The notes: generated by a model from the sequence alone, not told the origin. Positions 1 through 6,877 are shown, counted from the first letter of the stretch. The stretch is DNA of 9,569 bases from Actinomycetota bacterium (GCA_009702725.1 WLHM01000028.1:1-9569), one strand, 5' to 3'. Translations and numbers: made by a program.

Positions 1-132
1 AGCCAGATAGCGTTTATTGCCTAGCCACACCGCAACCACGATGCCGATTACGATCAAAAGGGCGTACGCCCGGATCGGAATCGGACCAAGCTCCCATACC
101 CCAGCCGGTGGGCTCGGGATAAATGCCGGCAC
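1..132 (-). CDS. lgt: Prolipoprotein diacylglyceryl transferase, N-terminal 44 residues (cut by window edge)
   Basis: Lgt is an integral membrane enzyme that transfers diacylglycerol from phosphatidylglycerol to the lipobox cysteine of prolipoproteins. Only the first 44 codons are in the window. They read IPSPPAGVWELGPIPIRAYA and then a hydrophobic helix (about residues 23-38, LLIVIGIVVAVWLG) ending in NKRYLA. This is the characteristic Lgt start, in which the first helix follows a GP.PIRAYA segment. The chosen start is GTG at 130-132, the only start codon in this frame between the conserved segment and the preceding gene's stop. A GGTGGTGG stretch just upstream is a weak ribosome site. It lies 35 nt after the stop of the DsbA-like gene, so the two are probably co-transcribed. 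The catalytic region is outside the window. The trpA - thiol protein - lgt order is common in actinobacteria. Confidence 0.87.
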   Translation of the reverse strand, partial: MPAFIPSPPAGVWELGPIPIRAYALLIVIGIVVAVWLGNKRYLA

Positions 133-167
133 CGAACCACCACCAGCACTTACGAGAGACCCGATCC

Positions 168-965
168 CTATTTCGCCGCCTCAGCAGCAATAGCTGCCTC
201 AAGGGCAACTGGATCGGACAGGACACCGCCATCGAGCAGAACCCCGTTTAGATACCCAGCCGGGGTACCGGGAACCTCCTCCTTCAGGAAACTGTCATAG
301 CTATTAGCCGCCCAACCGGTGTAAGTGCGACCTGCAACACAACTGTTGAATGTGTCAAGTGCCGGACCGGCGATACCAGCATCTGCGGCAAAAGTCAGTA
401 ATTGCTCGTCGCTGTAGCCATCACCTTCGGTCGCGGGCTGATTCTTGTAAACCACATCGTGGTACTCCAAGGCCTTGCCAGCATCAACGGCGCAGCCCCA
501 AGCCGCAACCGCCCGAACTGATGCATCGTTACCTACTCGTAGGTCCAAGAAGGTGGTCGGGCGCCAAATCAGTTTGACTTTGCCTTCGTCAGCAAGCGCG
601 ATGATGCCAGCACCGTTTTCCTCTTCCAAAGCCGCACATGATGGGCACTGGAAGTCCTCCCAGATCGTTAGCACCGGGACACCTTCAGCAGCGGGGTTGT
701 ATGGCAGGCCGTACTCATTCGGTTCACCGGACGCAATAACCCCTAACGGAAGGGCTGCAGAGGCATCCGCGGGCACCGTGGCTGGAGTCCCCGTGGTGTC
801 GGTGCTCTTTGCAACCACCGCGATTGCGATGATCCCGACGACTACAACTAGCACCGTGGCCGCACCAATTATGCGTATTGTGCGCTCGCGGCGCTTCTCA
901 CCGGACTGCGACACCGCTCGTGCTGCCGCTGCCTTGTCACGTCGATTCTTGCCGCCCTCGCTCAT
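168..965 (-). CDS. Membrane-anchored DsbA-family thiol-disulfide oxidoreductase
   Basis: The 265-residue protein has a charged cytoplasmic N-terminus (1-31, many Lys/Arg), one membrane anchor (about 32-52, VLVVVVGIIAIAVV), a short linker and an extracytoplasmic thioredoxin-fold domain. The active site is FQCPSC (Cys107 and Cys110) after a VLTIWED strand. A GTPAGYLNG segment near 233-241 supplies the cis-proline loop facing it. This layout is typical of actinobacterial DsbA/DsbG-like proteins in the PF13462 thioredoxin_4 group, thought to form or isomerise disulfides in exported proteins. Two further cysteines, Cys158 and Cys209, could form a structural disulfide. The ATG at 963-965 has a strong ribosome site (GAGGGAG at 974-980, 8 nt spacing from GGAG). 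It follows trpA after 76 nt and precedes lgt by 35 nt. The partner substrates cannot be read from the sequence. Direction of activity (oxidase or isomerase) is not decided. Confidence 0.88.
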   Translation of the reverse strand: MSEGGKNRRDKAAAARAVSQSGEKRRERTIRIIGAATVLVVVVGIIAIAVVAKSTDTTGTPATVPADASAALPLGVIASGEPNEYGLPYNPAAEGVPVLTIWEDFQCPSCAALEEENGAGIIALADEGKVKLIWRPTTFLDLRVGNDASVRAVAAWGCAVDAGKALEYHDVVYKNQPATEGDGYSDEQLLTFAADAGIAGPALDTFNSCVAGRTYTGWAANSYDSFLKEEVPGTPAGYLNGVLLDGGVLSDPVALEAAIAAEAAK

Positions 966-1041
966 CTGCAGTACTCCCTCAGGTCACTAAATTGCATCGT
1001 GTGTACACCACTTAAACCCCACGCTACGGGACATCGCCAAC

Positions 1042-1839
1042 TCATCGATGAACCCCCTCGGCCAGTTCGCCGGCAAGGGTGCGAACAGCGGCAACCGCGG
1101 CTGACAGATCCGCTGCCTGTCGGATGCAGCGGACAAAAGCCGAGCCCACGATCACCCCGTCCGAATAGGCCGCCACTTCGTGGGCCTGCGCCCCGGTTGA
1201 CACCCCAAGGCCAACGGCAATGGGTAAGTCGGTGGCCAGCCTCGCTCGCGCGACCAAGGCCTCGGCCCCAGCACCGACCTGGCTTCGCGCCCCGGTTACA
1301 CCCATCGTTGATGCGGCGTAGACGAACCCTGACGTATTTTTAACTACGGTAACGATTCGATCATCGGTTGATGATGGAGCCACAAGAAAAATCCGGTCAA
1401 TCTCATTCGCCTTGGTTGCGGCGAGCCATGGGCCGGCCTCTTCTGGGGTTAAGTCAGGAGTAATGACACCGTTGCCGCCGGCCGCTGCTAGTGCGACCGC
1501 AAACCGCTCAACACCGTACCGCTCAATTGGGTTCCAGTAGGACATCACCAAGATTGCCGCCCGCTCCCCGTCGAGACGGCTAACAACATCTAGCACGACA
1601 TCGGTGGTGGTACCCGCGGATAACGCTGCGTCAACGGCGAATTGGATGTCCGCACCATCCATCAATGGATCCGAGTACGGCAGGCCCACTTCAATTGCAT
1701 CAACCCCGGCATCGATCATTGCGTTCATTAGCTCCACGGACGCATCGGGGGTCGGGAACCCAGCAGGAAGATAGCCAATGAGCGCCGCACGATTGGCCGA
1801 TTTGGTTTGCGCGAAGACCTCGGATAAGCGCCGGCTCAT
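1042..1839 (-). CDS. trpA: Tryptophan synthase alpha subunit
   Basis: TrpA cleaves indole-3-glycerol phosphate to indole and glyceraldehyde-3-phosphate and passes indole through a tunnel to TrpB. The 265-residue length is normal for this TIM-barrel family. Visible landmarks are LIGYLPAGFPTPD (20-32), the catalytic Glu50 in DAIEVGLPYSDP and catalytic Asp61 in MDGADIQ. These match Glu49 and Asp60 of the enterobacterial enzyme. Further on come the loop STMGVTGAR and the phosphate-binding AVGLGVST and DGVIVGSAFV segments. The ATG at 1837-1839 overlaps the trpB stop in an ATGA quartet, which implies translational coupling and roughly equal production of the two subunits. All key residues seen are present, so the protein should be active. 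Confidence 0.97.
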   Translation of the reverse strand: MSRRLSEVFAQTKSANRAALIGYLPAGFPTPDASVELMNAMIDAGVDAIEVGLPYSDPLMDGADIQFAVDAALSAGTTTDVVLDVVSRLDGERAAILVMSYWNPIERYGVERFAVALAAAGGNGVITPDLTPEEAGPWLAATKANEIDRIFLVAPSSTDDRIVTVVKNTSGFVYAASTMGVTGARSQVGAGAEALVARARLATDLPIAVGLGVSTGAQAHEVAAYSDGVIVGSAFVRCIRQAADLSAAVAAVRTLAGELAEGVHR

Positions 1840-3065
1840 CGACCCTCAGACATCTCAATACCTTCGGGCGCACCGATACCAAACCACCTAGCTGCGGTCG
1901 CAACATCTTTATCGCCGCGGCCGGATAAGTTGAGAAGCAGCACCGCATCCGACCCTAACTCACGGCCCACTCGCATTGCACCTGCTAATGCATGCGCCGT
2001 TTCAATCGCCGGAATAATCCCTTCGGTACGGCTTAGTAACGCGAAAGCTTCCATCGCCTCGTCATCATTGATTGGTTCGTATCTAGCCCGCCCGGTGTCA
2101 TGTAGCCAAGAATGCTCTGGCCCAACACCTGGATAGTCGAGGCCTGCACTTATCGAATGCGATGCGATTGTTTGACCCCACTCATCTTGCATGACGTAGG
2201 TGCGAGTGCCGTGCAGCACTCCTGGTGAACCGGCGGCAAAGCGAGCCGCATGGCGACCGGTCTCGACGCCGTCGCCACCAGCTTCATAGCCGCGCAATTG
2301 CACTGATGGATCGTCAATGAATCCGCTAAACAACCCCATCGCATTTGACCCACCACCAACACACGCGATTACCGCATCCGGCAGCCGGCCTTCAATCTCT
2401 AGGACCTGTTCGCGGGCTTCGCGCCCGACGACCGACTGAAAATAGCGGACGATCTCTGGAAATGGCGCCGGACCGGTGACGGTGCCGAGCACATAGTGGG
2501 TTCGCTCGACCGTTGACACCCAGTCTCGCATTGCCTCATTGATGGCGTCCTTGAGCGTGCGGCTTCCAGCCGTAACTGAAAACACCTCGGCACCGAGTAA
2601 CTGCATTCGAACTACGTTAAGGGCCTGCCGACGGGTGTCTTCCTCGCCCATGAATACCGTACATTCGAGGCCGAGAAGCGCCGCCGCGGTTGCAGTGGCA
2701 ACCCCATGCTGGCCTGCCCCTGTCTCGGCAATCATCCGAGTCTTGCCCATTCGCTCAGTAAGTAGAGCTTGCCCAATCGCGTTATTGATTTTATGTGAAC
2801 CGGTGTGGTTCAGGTCTTCACGCTTCAAGTAAACACGGGCTCCCCCGCAATGCGCGGCAAACCGATCCGCTCGAGTCAGTGGACTTGGCCTACCGGTGTA
2901 CGAGCGCTCTAACTCAGTTAACCGAGCGATGAAATTCGGATCAACTATCGCAGAGCGAAAAGCGCCATCCAATTCATCAAGTGCCGCGGTAAGCGCCTCG
3001 GGTACGAAGCGACCTCCGTACGGTCCGTAATGCCCAGAGACGACCGGCGTGCTGAGTGTTGTCAA
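1836..3065 (-). CDS. trpB: Tryptophan synthase beta subunit (TTG start)
   Basis: TrpB is the pyridoxal-phosphate enzyme that condenses indole with L-serine to give L-tryptophan. The 409-residue protein has the TrpB1-type N-terminus (GHYGPYGGRFVPEAL, 11-25) and the PLP lysine Lys92 in HTGSHKINN. It also has the catalytic Glu114 in AETGAGQHG, the glycine loop for the PLP phosphate (CVGGGSNAMG, 235-244), Glu354 and Ser381 in LLNLSGRGDKD. The SAGLDYPGVGPEHSWL stretch (306-321) is typical of the alpha-dependent TrpB1 type. The start must be TTG at 3063-3065. An in-frame TAA (the trpC stop) lies two codons upstream, and no ATG or GTG occurs before the conserved N-terminus. Its stop overlaps the start of trpA by 4 nt. 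Confidence 0.97.
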   Translation of the reverse strand: MTTLSTPVVSGHYGPYGGRFVPEALTAALDELDGAFRSAIVDPNFIARLTELERSYTGRPSPLTRADRFAAHCGGARVYLKREDLNHTGSHKINNAIGQALLTERMGKTRMIAETGAGQHGVATATAAALLGLECTVFMGEEDTRRQALNVVRMQLLGAEVFSVTAGSRTLKDAINEAMRDWVSTVERTHYVLGTVTGPAPFPEIVRYFQSVVGREAREQVLEIEGRLPDAVIACVGGGSNAMGLFSGFIDDPSVQLRGYEAGGDGVETGRHAARFAAGSPGVLHGTRTYVMQDEWGQTIASHSISAGLDYPGVGPEHSWLHDTGRARYEPINDDEAMEAFALLSRTEGIIPAIETAHALAGAMRVGRELGSDAVLLLNLSGRGDKDVATAARWFGIGAPEGIEMSEGR

Positions 3066-3068
3066 CTC

Positions 3069-3881
3069 TTACTCACTTCTACTATGCCGAAGTGCGGGAT
3101 GAGCACCGGCCGTTACTAGTTCGTGCACGGCAGCCCGCGGATCTTTATCCGTGACCAGACTCTCGCCAACAAGAACCGCATCTGCTCCAGCCTCAGCGTA
3201 GGCAATTAGATCGCGCGGGTCGCGCACTCCTGACTCAGCGATTCGCACACATGAGTCGGGAATCATTGGGGCCAGCCGGTTAAATACCGAGCGGTCGACC
3301 TCAAGGGTCTTCAAATTTCGGGCATTGACGCCAATAATGCAAGCTCCCGCGTCCAGAGCCCGCTGTACCTCAAGCTCATCGTGCACCTCGACCAGAGCGC
3401 TCAGGCCTAGGCTCTTTGCTCGCTCCACCAAACTAACCAGTGCCGCTTGGTCAAGGGCCGCAACTATCAATAGCGCCATGTCGGCGCCATAAACTTTGGC
3501 CTCCCATAGCTGGTAACTGGAGACGATGAAATCCTTGCGCAGGACCGGGACATCAACTGCAGCTCGGACCGCCGCAAGATCGGCCAAGCTACCACCGAAT
3601 CTCCGCTCTTCGGTGAGCACGCTGATGCAGTGAGCTCCACCTTCTTCATAGGCCAAGGCCAACAGCGCCGGTTCGACAATCTCAGCAAGTACTCCACGAC
3701 TGGGGCTCGCTCGCTTGACTTCAGCGATAACGGCGACGTAGTCGCTTTTAAGTACCTTGAAAACATCAATTGCCGGACGAACGCGCTCTGCACGCTCTTT
3801 CAAATCATCAAGTGGCAGTAATTCAACCCGCTCCGCGAGGTCTTCGCGAACACCCGCGAGGATGTCGTCTAGCACGGTCAC
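3069..3881 (-). CDS. trpC: Indole-3-glycerol phosphate synthase
   Basis: TrpC closes the indole ring, turning 1-(2-carboxyphenylamino)-1-deoxyribulose-5-phosphate into indole-3-glycerol phosphate with loss of CO2. From the GTG at 3879-3881 the protein is 270 residues and begins MTVLDDILAGVREDLAER, the usual actinobacterial TrpC start. Active-site residues are visible: Glu53 and Lys56 in IAEVKRASPSRG, Lys116 in VLRKDFIV, Glu166 in LVEVHDE, Asn187 in GVNARNL, and Glu216-Ser217 in AESG. It is monofunctional, with no fused TrpF domain. The reading frame stays open upstream to 4052, but that part overlaps the DUF2752 gene and looks non-coding. An ATG at 3906-3908 would add nine residues. Neither start has a good ribosome site. 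trpB starts 3 nt after its stop. Confidence 0.96.
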   Translation of the reverse strand: MTVLDDILAGVREDLAERVELLPLDDLKERAERVRPAIDVFKVLKSDYVAVIAEVKRASPSRGVLAEIVEPALLALAYEEGGAHCISVLTEERRFGGSLADLAAVRAAVDVPVLRKDFIVSSYQLWEAKVYGADMALLIVAALDQAALVSLVERAKSLGLSALVEVHDELEVQRALDAGACIIGVNARNLKTLEVDRSVFNRLAPMIPDSCVRIAESGVRDPRDLIAYAEAGADAVLVGESLVTDKDPRAAVHELVTAGAHPALRHSRSE

Positions 3882-3916
3882 GCCGCAAGGATAACCGCAG
3901 GCAAGCATGGCGTCCG

Positions 3917-4405
3917 TCAGGACCCCGAAGATAGATATGGGACGAAATTTCGGATGATTCCGAAGGCTAAAACAACTCCTAGAATTAAATATGTAATTTT
4001 GTTGCGCCGCTGAAATTGAATGCGAGTCACGGCATCGCGATACCCGCGCCAACTACGCACTATCCAGAGCACCCAAAGCACTATCGCCGCCGGAACCAAG
4101 GGCAAGATCAACGCATTGTGATCAGTAGCCCCGGCCAGGTCACCGTGAAGTAAATCGTGCATGCCACGCAGGAAGCCGCATCCAGGGCAGTCAATGCCCA
4201 AGAATGCTCGGGTTGGGCAAAGCGGGTAGTGACCCGATTCATTTGGGTCAACCGCCCTTAAGTACCCCGATCCGATCAAAACCAATAGGCCGGTACCTAT
4301 AGGCGCTATCAGCCTGCGCACCAGCGGGCGGGTGTCAACACGCGCGACCTCGACGATGTCTTGCGGTGATTGAGCCACCACATGCGCCGCCTGCTCTATC
4401 TTCAC
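3917..4405 (-). CDS. DUF2752 family membrane protein
   Basis: This is a small membrane protein of unknown function (DUF2752, PF10825), often found beside trp genes in actinobacteria. The diagnostic motif is CPTRAFLGIDCPGCG followed by FLRGMHDLLHGDLAGATDHN. It has three cysteines, a histidine and the family's R..H.LL.GD...A...N pattern. Helices are seen at about residues 33-50, 99-117 and 138-154 (numbering from this start). The start is GTG at 4403-4405, because GGAG lies exactly 6 nt upstream (4412-4415). An in-frame GTG at 4415-4417 would add four residues and sits just after a TATAAG box. The N-terminal 30 residues are hydrophilic and not conserved enough to decide. It begins 13-25 nt after the histidine kinase stop and ends 35 nt before trpC, so it lies between the regulators and the trpCBA genes. 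The Cys/His motif could bind a metal or form disulfides, but no function is established. Confidence 0.88.
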   Translation of the reverse strand: MKIEQAAHVVAQSPQDIVEVARVDTRPLVRRLIAPIGTGLLVLIGSGYLRAVDPNESGHYPLCPTRAFLGIDCPGCGFLRGMHDLLHGDLAGATDHNALILPLVPAAIVLWVLWIVRSWRGYRDAVTRIQFQRRNKITYLILGVVLAFGIIRNFVPYLSSGS

Positions 4406-4421
4406 TATCTGCTCCACTTCA

Positions 4422-4427
4422 CTTATA
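4422..4427 (-). promoter_or_regulatory. Possible -10 box ahead of DUF2752-trpCBA
   Basis: On the minus strand the sequence GTTTATAAGTGAA contains TATAAG, five of six matches to TATAAT. It lies in the short gap after the kinase stop. Transcription would begin near the GTG at 4415-4417, giving a nearly leaderless message for DUF2752 and the trpCBA genes. No convincing -35 hexamer lies 16-18 nt upstream. This is a weak, sequence-only candidate. Confidence 0.25.
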
Positions 4428-4430
4428 AAC

Positions 4431-5813
4431 CTAGCCTAGGAGCGGTAATTGAACACTAAATCGGGCACCGCCTTCGGGAGCTTGGCCAGCAAAGGCTTGG
4501 CCGCCGAGGCTAACTGACATGCGCCCAACTAGAGCCAGCCCCAGCCCGGTTCCGACCGGGCGCACCCCGCGATACCTCTCATGCAGCACGCCAGGCTCAA
4601 ATGCCACTGAAATATCCTCGGGCGTCAAGCCTGGTCCAGAATCGCGGACTTCAAGCACCGCAAAGGGCCCATCGGCGAAAATATTGAGCACGATTATCGA
4701 TCCCACGGGTGAAACTCGAAGCGCATTCTCCGCGAGGTTGTCTATGACCTGCCGCAACCGAACTGGGTCTACGTGTGCGAACAGTGGATTATTTGGCGTG
4801 TCACAGCGAAATTGCACCCGGTCACGTGCGCACCGATCAGCCCAGACTTCACCTGCCTCACGCACCACCTCACAAAGGTCGGTATCAAGTGGCGTCATTT
4901 GAAAATTGACCGCACCAATCCGAGCGAGGTCAAGTAGATCAGTCACTAGACGATCAAGGCGAGCTGCCTCAGCGGCCAAGGTGACACCGGTCCTAGTTAC
5001 TTCACCCGGAGGTATGACTCCGTCAGCAAGTGCTTCGCCGTAACCCTTGACCGCCGTTAGCGGCGTGCGAAGTTCATGCGAGACCGATAGCAAGAACTCC
5101 CGCTGCCGACCTTCGGCGACCGCGAGTGCCGTGTTCAGAAGGTTTAACGCCTCAGAGATATCCGCGATCTCACTAGGACCTTCTTCTATCAACAAGACGT
5201 CTCGGGCTCCGGCAGCCATTTGATTTGCCGCTTGCCTGGCAGCACGTAGCGGCCTAGTTAACCGGCGAGAGGCCCAATAACCAATTGGTATTGAAATTAT
5301 GAGTCCAAGAAGTAGTGCCACTCCAAAGCGGATTAGAAATGCTTGCGCAGAACCACCCACTACTTTGATGGGTAGTTGCAACACCAATGCAGAATCACCG
5401 CTCATTTTGCGGCCTTCAATGAGGACCGGGCCGCCAGCCGCCACCCCTTCGGTGGAAATAAACGCGCCGCCCATCAATCTTTGCATTTCGCCATCGGTTA
5501 AACCCGGCGGCGGTGCACTGTAGGAGCTGACGATGTAACCAGATATTTGCTCCGCAATCAAGGTGCGCTCGAGATCTTTCGGGAGCAGGGAGCTCGGTCC
5601 CAAACCCATATCCATCCCTAGCCCACCACGATCAAGTGCCGCCGCCGTGATATCCGTCAAGCGGCTTAGGCGCTCGCGTGATTGCTGCAATGCTGCCGCG
5701 TTAATCAATAAATAAGAGACCGCCACCGCTACAACAACGACAATTACTGCAACCGAACTGGTCAGAAGCACGGTGCGGGTCACGATGCTCATGCGCGCCC
5801 GCCTGCTGGTCAC
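4431..5813 (-). CDS. HAMP-domain sensor histidine kinase
   Basis: This is the membrane sensor of a two-component pair. The 460-residue protein runs as follows: first membrane helix about 13-38, an extracytoplasmic sensor of about 120 residues (39-157) with no recognised fold, second helix about 158-180, and HAMP about 181-235. The dimerisation/phosphoacceptor helix follows, with His246 in SVSHELRTPLTAVKGYGE. The ATP-binding domain has an N box (DNLAENALRVSP, Asn363), G1 (DSGPGL, 391-396), an F box (AFEPGV) and G2 (GTGLGLALVGR). All catalytic boxes are intact. The GTG at 5811-5813 overlaps the regulator stop (GTGA) and has GGAG 8 nt upstream. An ATG seven codons later is possible. The sensor begins with a Gly/Met-rich stretch (GGLGMDMGLG, 63-72). 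The signal is unknown. Its position inside the trp cluster suggests, but does not prove, a link to tryptophan or amino-acid status. Confidence 0.95.
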   Translation of the reverse strand: MTSRRARMSIVTRTVLLTSSVAVIVVVVAVAVSYLLINAAALQQSRERLSRLTDITAAALDRGGLGMDMGLGPSSLLPKDLERTLIAEQISGYIVSSYSAPPPGLTDGEMQRLMGGAFISTEGVAAGGPVLIEGRKMSGDSALVLQLPIKVVGGSAQAFLIRFGVALLLGLIISIPIGYWASRRLTRPLRAARQAANQMAAGARDVLLIEEGPSEIADISEALNLLNTALAVAEGRQREFLLSVSHELRTPLTAVKGYGEALADGVIPPGEVTRTGVTLAAEAARLDRLVTDLLDLARIGAVNFQMTPLDTDLCEVVREAGEVWADRCARDRVQFRCDTPNNPLFAHVDPVRLRQVIDNLAENALRVSPVGSIIVLNIFADGPFAVLEVRDSGPGLTPEDISVAFEPGVLHERYRGVRPVGTGLGLALVGRMSVSLGGQAFAGQAPEGGARFSVQLPLLG

Positions 5814-6502
5814 GGTTCAAGCTCCGCCGAGTAGCCGACACCACGTACTGTGCGAATCGGGCTGTAATCACCAAGCTTGGTGCGAACCTGCGCAACATGT
5901 ACATCAACGGTTCTGGTTCCGACGATTGCCGCGTACCCCCAGACTTCAGAGAGCAGTTGATCCCGGCTAAAGACCCTGCCTTGATTTGCCATGAGGTGCT
6001 CGAGCAAGTCGAATTCCGTTGCCGTTAACTGAACGGGGCTACCGCCAGCAGTCACTCGTCGAGTAACTGGATCGACTACCACCTCGCCCAAAACTAGTGG
6101 CCCAGCGCTGCTCGCAGCTTGCACTGCTCTACGGACAACGGCCTTCACCCGCGCGACTACCTCACGTGGGCTAAATGGTTTCGTGATGTAGTCATCAGCT
6201 CCGAGCTCAAGGCCCACAACTCGATCGACTTCATCATCCCTGGCTGTACAAAAAAGGACTGGAGTCCAGTTACTCTCGGCGCGCAATTTTCGGCAAATCT
6301 CGGTGCCATCCATCGAAGGTAGGCCTACGTCGAGGATGATCGCAACGGGATGCAATGTGCGGGCCGCGTTGAGCCCCGCTAAGCCATCAGACTCAACCTG
6401 GACACCAAAGCCTTCGCGGGATAAATAGAGTCTCAACAGATCAGAGATCGCCCGCTCATCTTCAACTACAAGGATTAAACCTTTAACTGAATCGGGGCTC
6501 AT
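5810..6502 (-). CDS. OmpR/PhoB-family response regulator
   Basis: This is a 230-residue DNA-binding response regulator paired with the overlapping histidine kinase. The receiver domain (about 8-125) has the acidic pair Glu14-Asp15 (VVEDERA), the phospho-acceptor Asp58 (IILDVGLPSMDG), Thr86 (FCTARDD) and Lys108-Pro109 (ITKPFSPRE). The C-terminal winged helix (about 136-228) shows LTATEFDLLEHLM, the recognition-helix region TRTVDVHVAQVRTKL and the wing IRTVRGVGYSAE, all typical of OmpR/PhoB proteins. The start is ATG at 6500-6502; no proper ribosome site is visible before it. The gene follows an 83-nt gap, the longest in the cluster, where a separate promoter could lie. Phosphorylation by the neighbouring kinase is inferred from pairing. 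The target genes are unknown. Confidence 0.96.
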   Translation of the reverse strand: MSPDSVKGLILVVEDERAISDLLRLYLSREGFGVQVESDGLAGLNAARTLHPVAIILDVGLPSMDGTEICRKLRAESNWTPVLFCTARDDEVDRVVGLELGADDYITKPFSPREVVARVKAVVRRAVQAASSAGPLVLGEVVVDPVTRRVTAGGSPVQLTATEFDLLEHLMANQGRVFSRDQLLSEVWGYAAIVGTRTVDVHVAQVRTKLGDYSPIRTVRGVGYSAELEP

Positions 6503-6585
6503 ACTTCTAAGACTGTCATGAAAATCAGCGAATGAGCACCCAACAAGACAATAATTGGATCAGGAATTCGTGAAGATTTGGTAAA

Positions 6586-6861
6586 TCAGCGTTTCGGGAT
6601 GGTGCCTAAGCCGGCCTTCTGCATGATTTTCCCGACTACTGCGCCAACTACCACCAGAGCCGCGCCAACCCAGAACATCGGCCAATTGCCAATGACCACC
6701 GCTAACGTGCCTACGAAAAATGCAATAGTGATGATGACGACGGTGGTCCAGGCCGCTGGGGTTGAACCATGATGGCCCTGTTTTAGTGGGCCAGGATTTT
6801 TTGGGCCAGGATTTACTGGTCCAGTATTTGCGGCGGCTTGGCTGGTATGCACATCACTCAT
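6586..6861 (-). CDS. HGxxPAAW family two-helix membrane protein
   Basis: This is a 91-residue protein of unknown function. It carries the family signature HGSTPAAW (31-38) just before two membrane helices (about 39-59, TTVVIITIAFFVGTLAVVIG, and 61-79, PMFWVGAALVVVGAVVG). It ends with KIMQKAGLG, as relatives do. Such proteins are widespread in actinobacteria and often sit between trpE and trpC. The start chosen is ATG at 6859-6861 (MSDVHTS). ATG at 6865-6867 would add two residues, and a TTG at 6892-6894 is open but unlikely. The hydrophilic N-terminus contains a Pro/Gly-rich repeat (residues 13-27) that is not part of the usual family core. It begins 73 nt after the preceding membrane-protein gene. 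Confidence 0.85.
   Translation of the reverse strand: MSDVHTSQAAANTGPVNPGPKNPGPLKQGHHGSTPAAWTTVVIITIAFFVGTLAVVIGNWPMFWVGAALVVVGAVVGKIMQKAGLGTIPKR
6785..6829 (-). repeat. Three 15-bp imperfect tandem repeats in the HGxxPAAW gene
   Basis: On the plus strand three consecutive 15-base units begin at 6785, 6800 and 6815. Each contains GG(G/T)CCAG and ends in ATTT; the first two differ at two positions only. The period is five codons and encodes roughly xGPxN/K three times (TGPVN, PGPKN, PGPLK), so it is an in-frame expansion of a Pro/Gly linker. Confidence 0.75.
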
Positions 6862-6877
6862 ACCCATATCTAAGCAG

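Noticed and set aside
14..232. 72-residue minus-strand frame with a Trp-Trp-Trp run, resembling a trp leader peptide
   Set aside because: It overlaps the end of the DsbA-like gene and the start of lgt in another frame, it lies downstream of the trp genes, and no attenuator hairpins follow.
475..990. Long plus-strand frame opposite the DsbA-like gene
   Set aside because: It is antisense to a clear gene and has Ser/Ala/Pro/Thr-rich composition typical of the reverse frame of such genes.
3882..4052. Upstream extension of the trpC frame
   Set aside because: It overlaps the DUF2752 coding region, is rich in Cys/Ser/Arg without family similarity, and lies before the conserved TrpC N-terminus.
6503..6585. 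Promoter and intrinsic terminator in the gap before the response regulator
   Set aside because: A TATTGT box (6548-6553, minus strand) fits TANNNT but its -35 partner is poor. No GC-rich hairpin followed by a T run was seen in either direction. Too weak to list as a feature.
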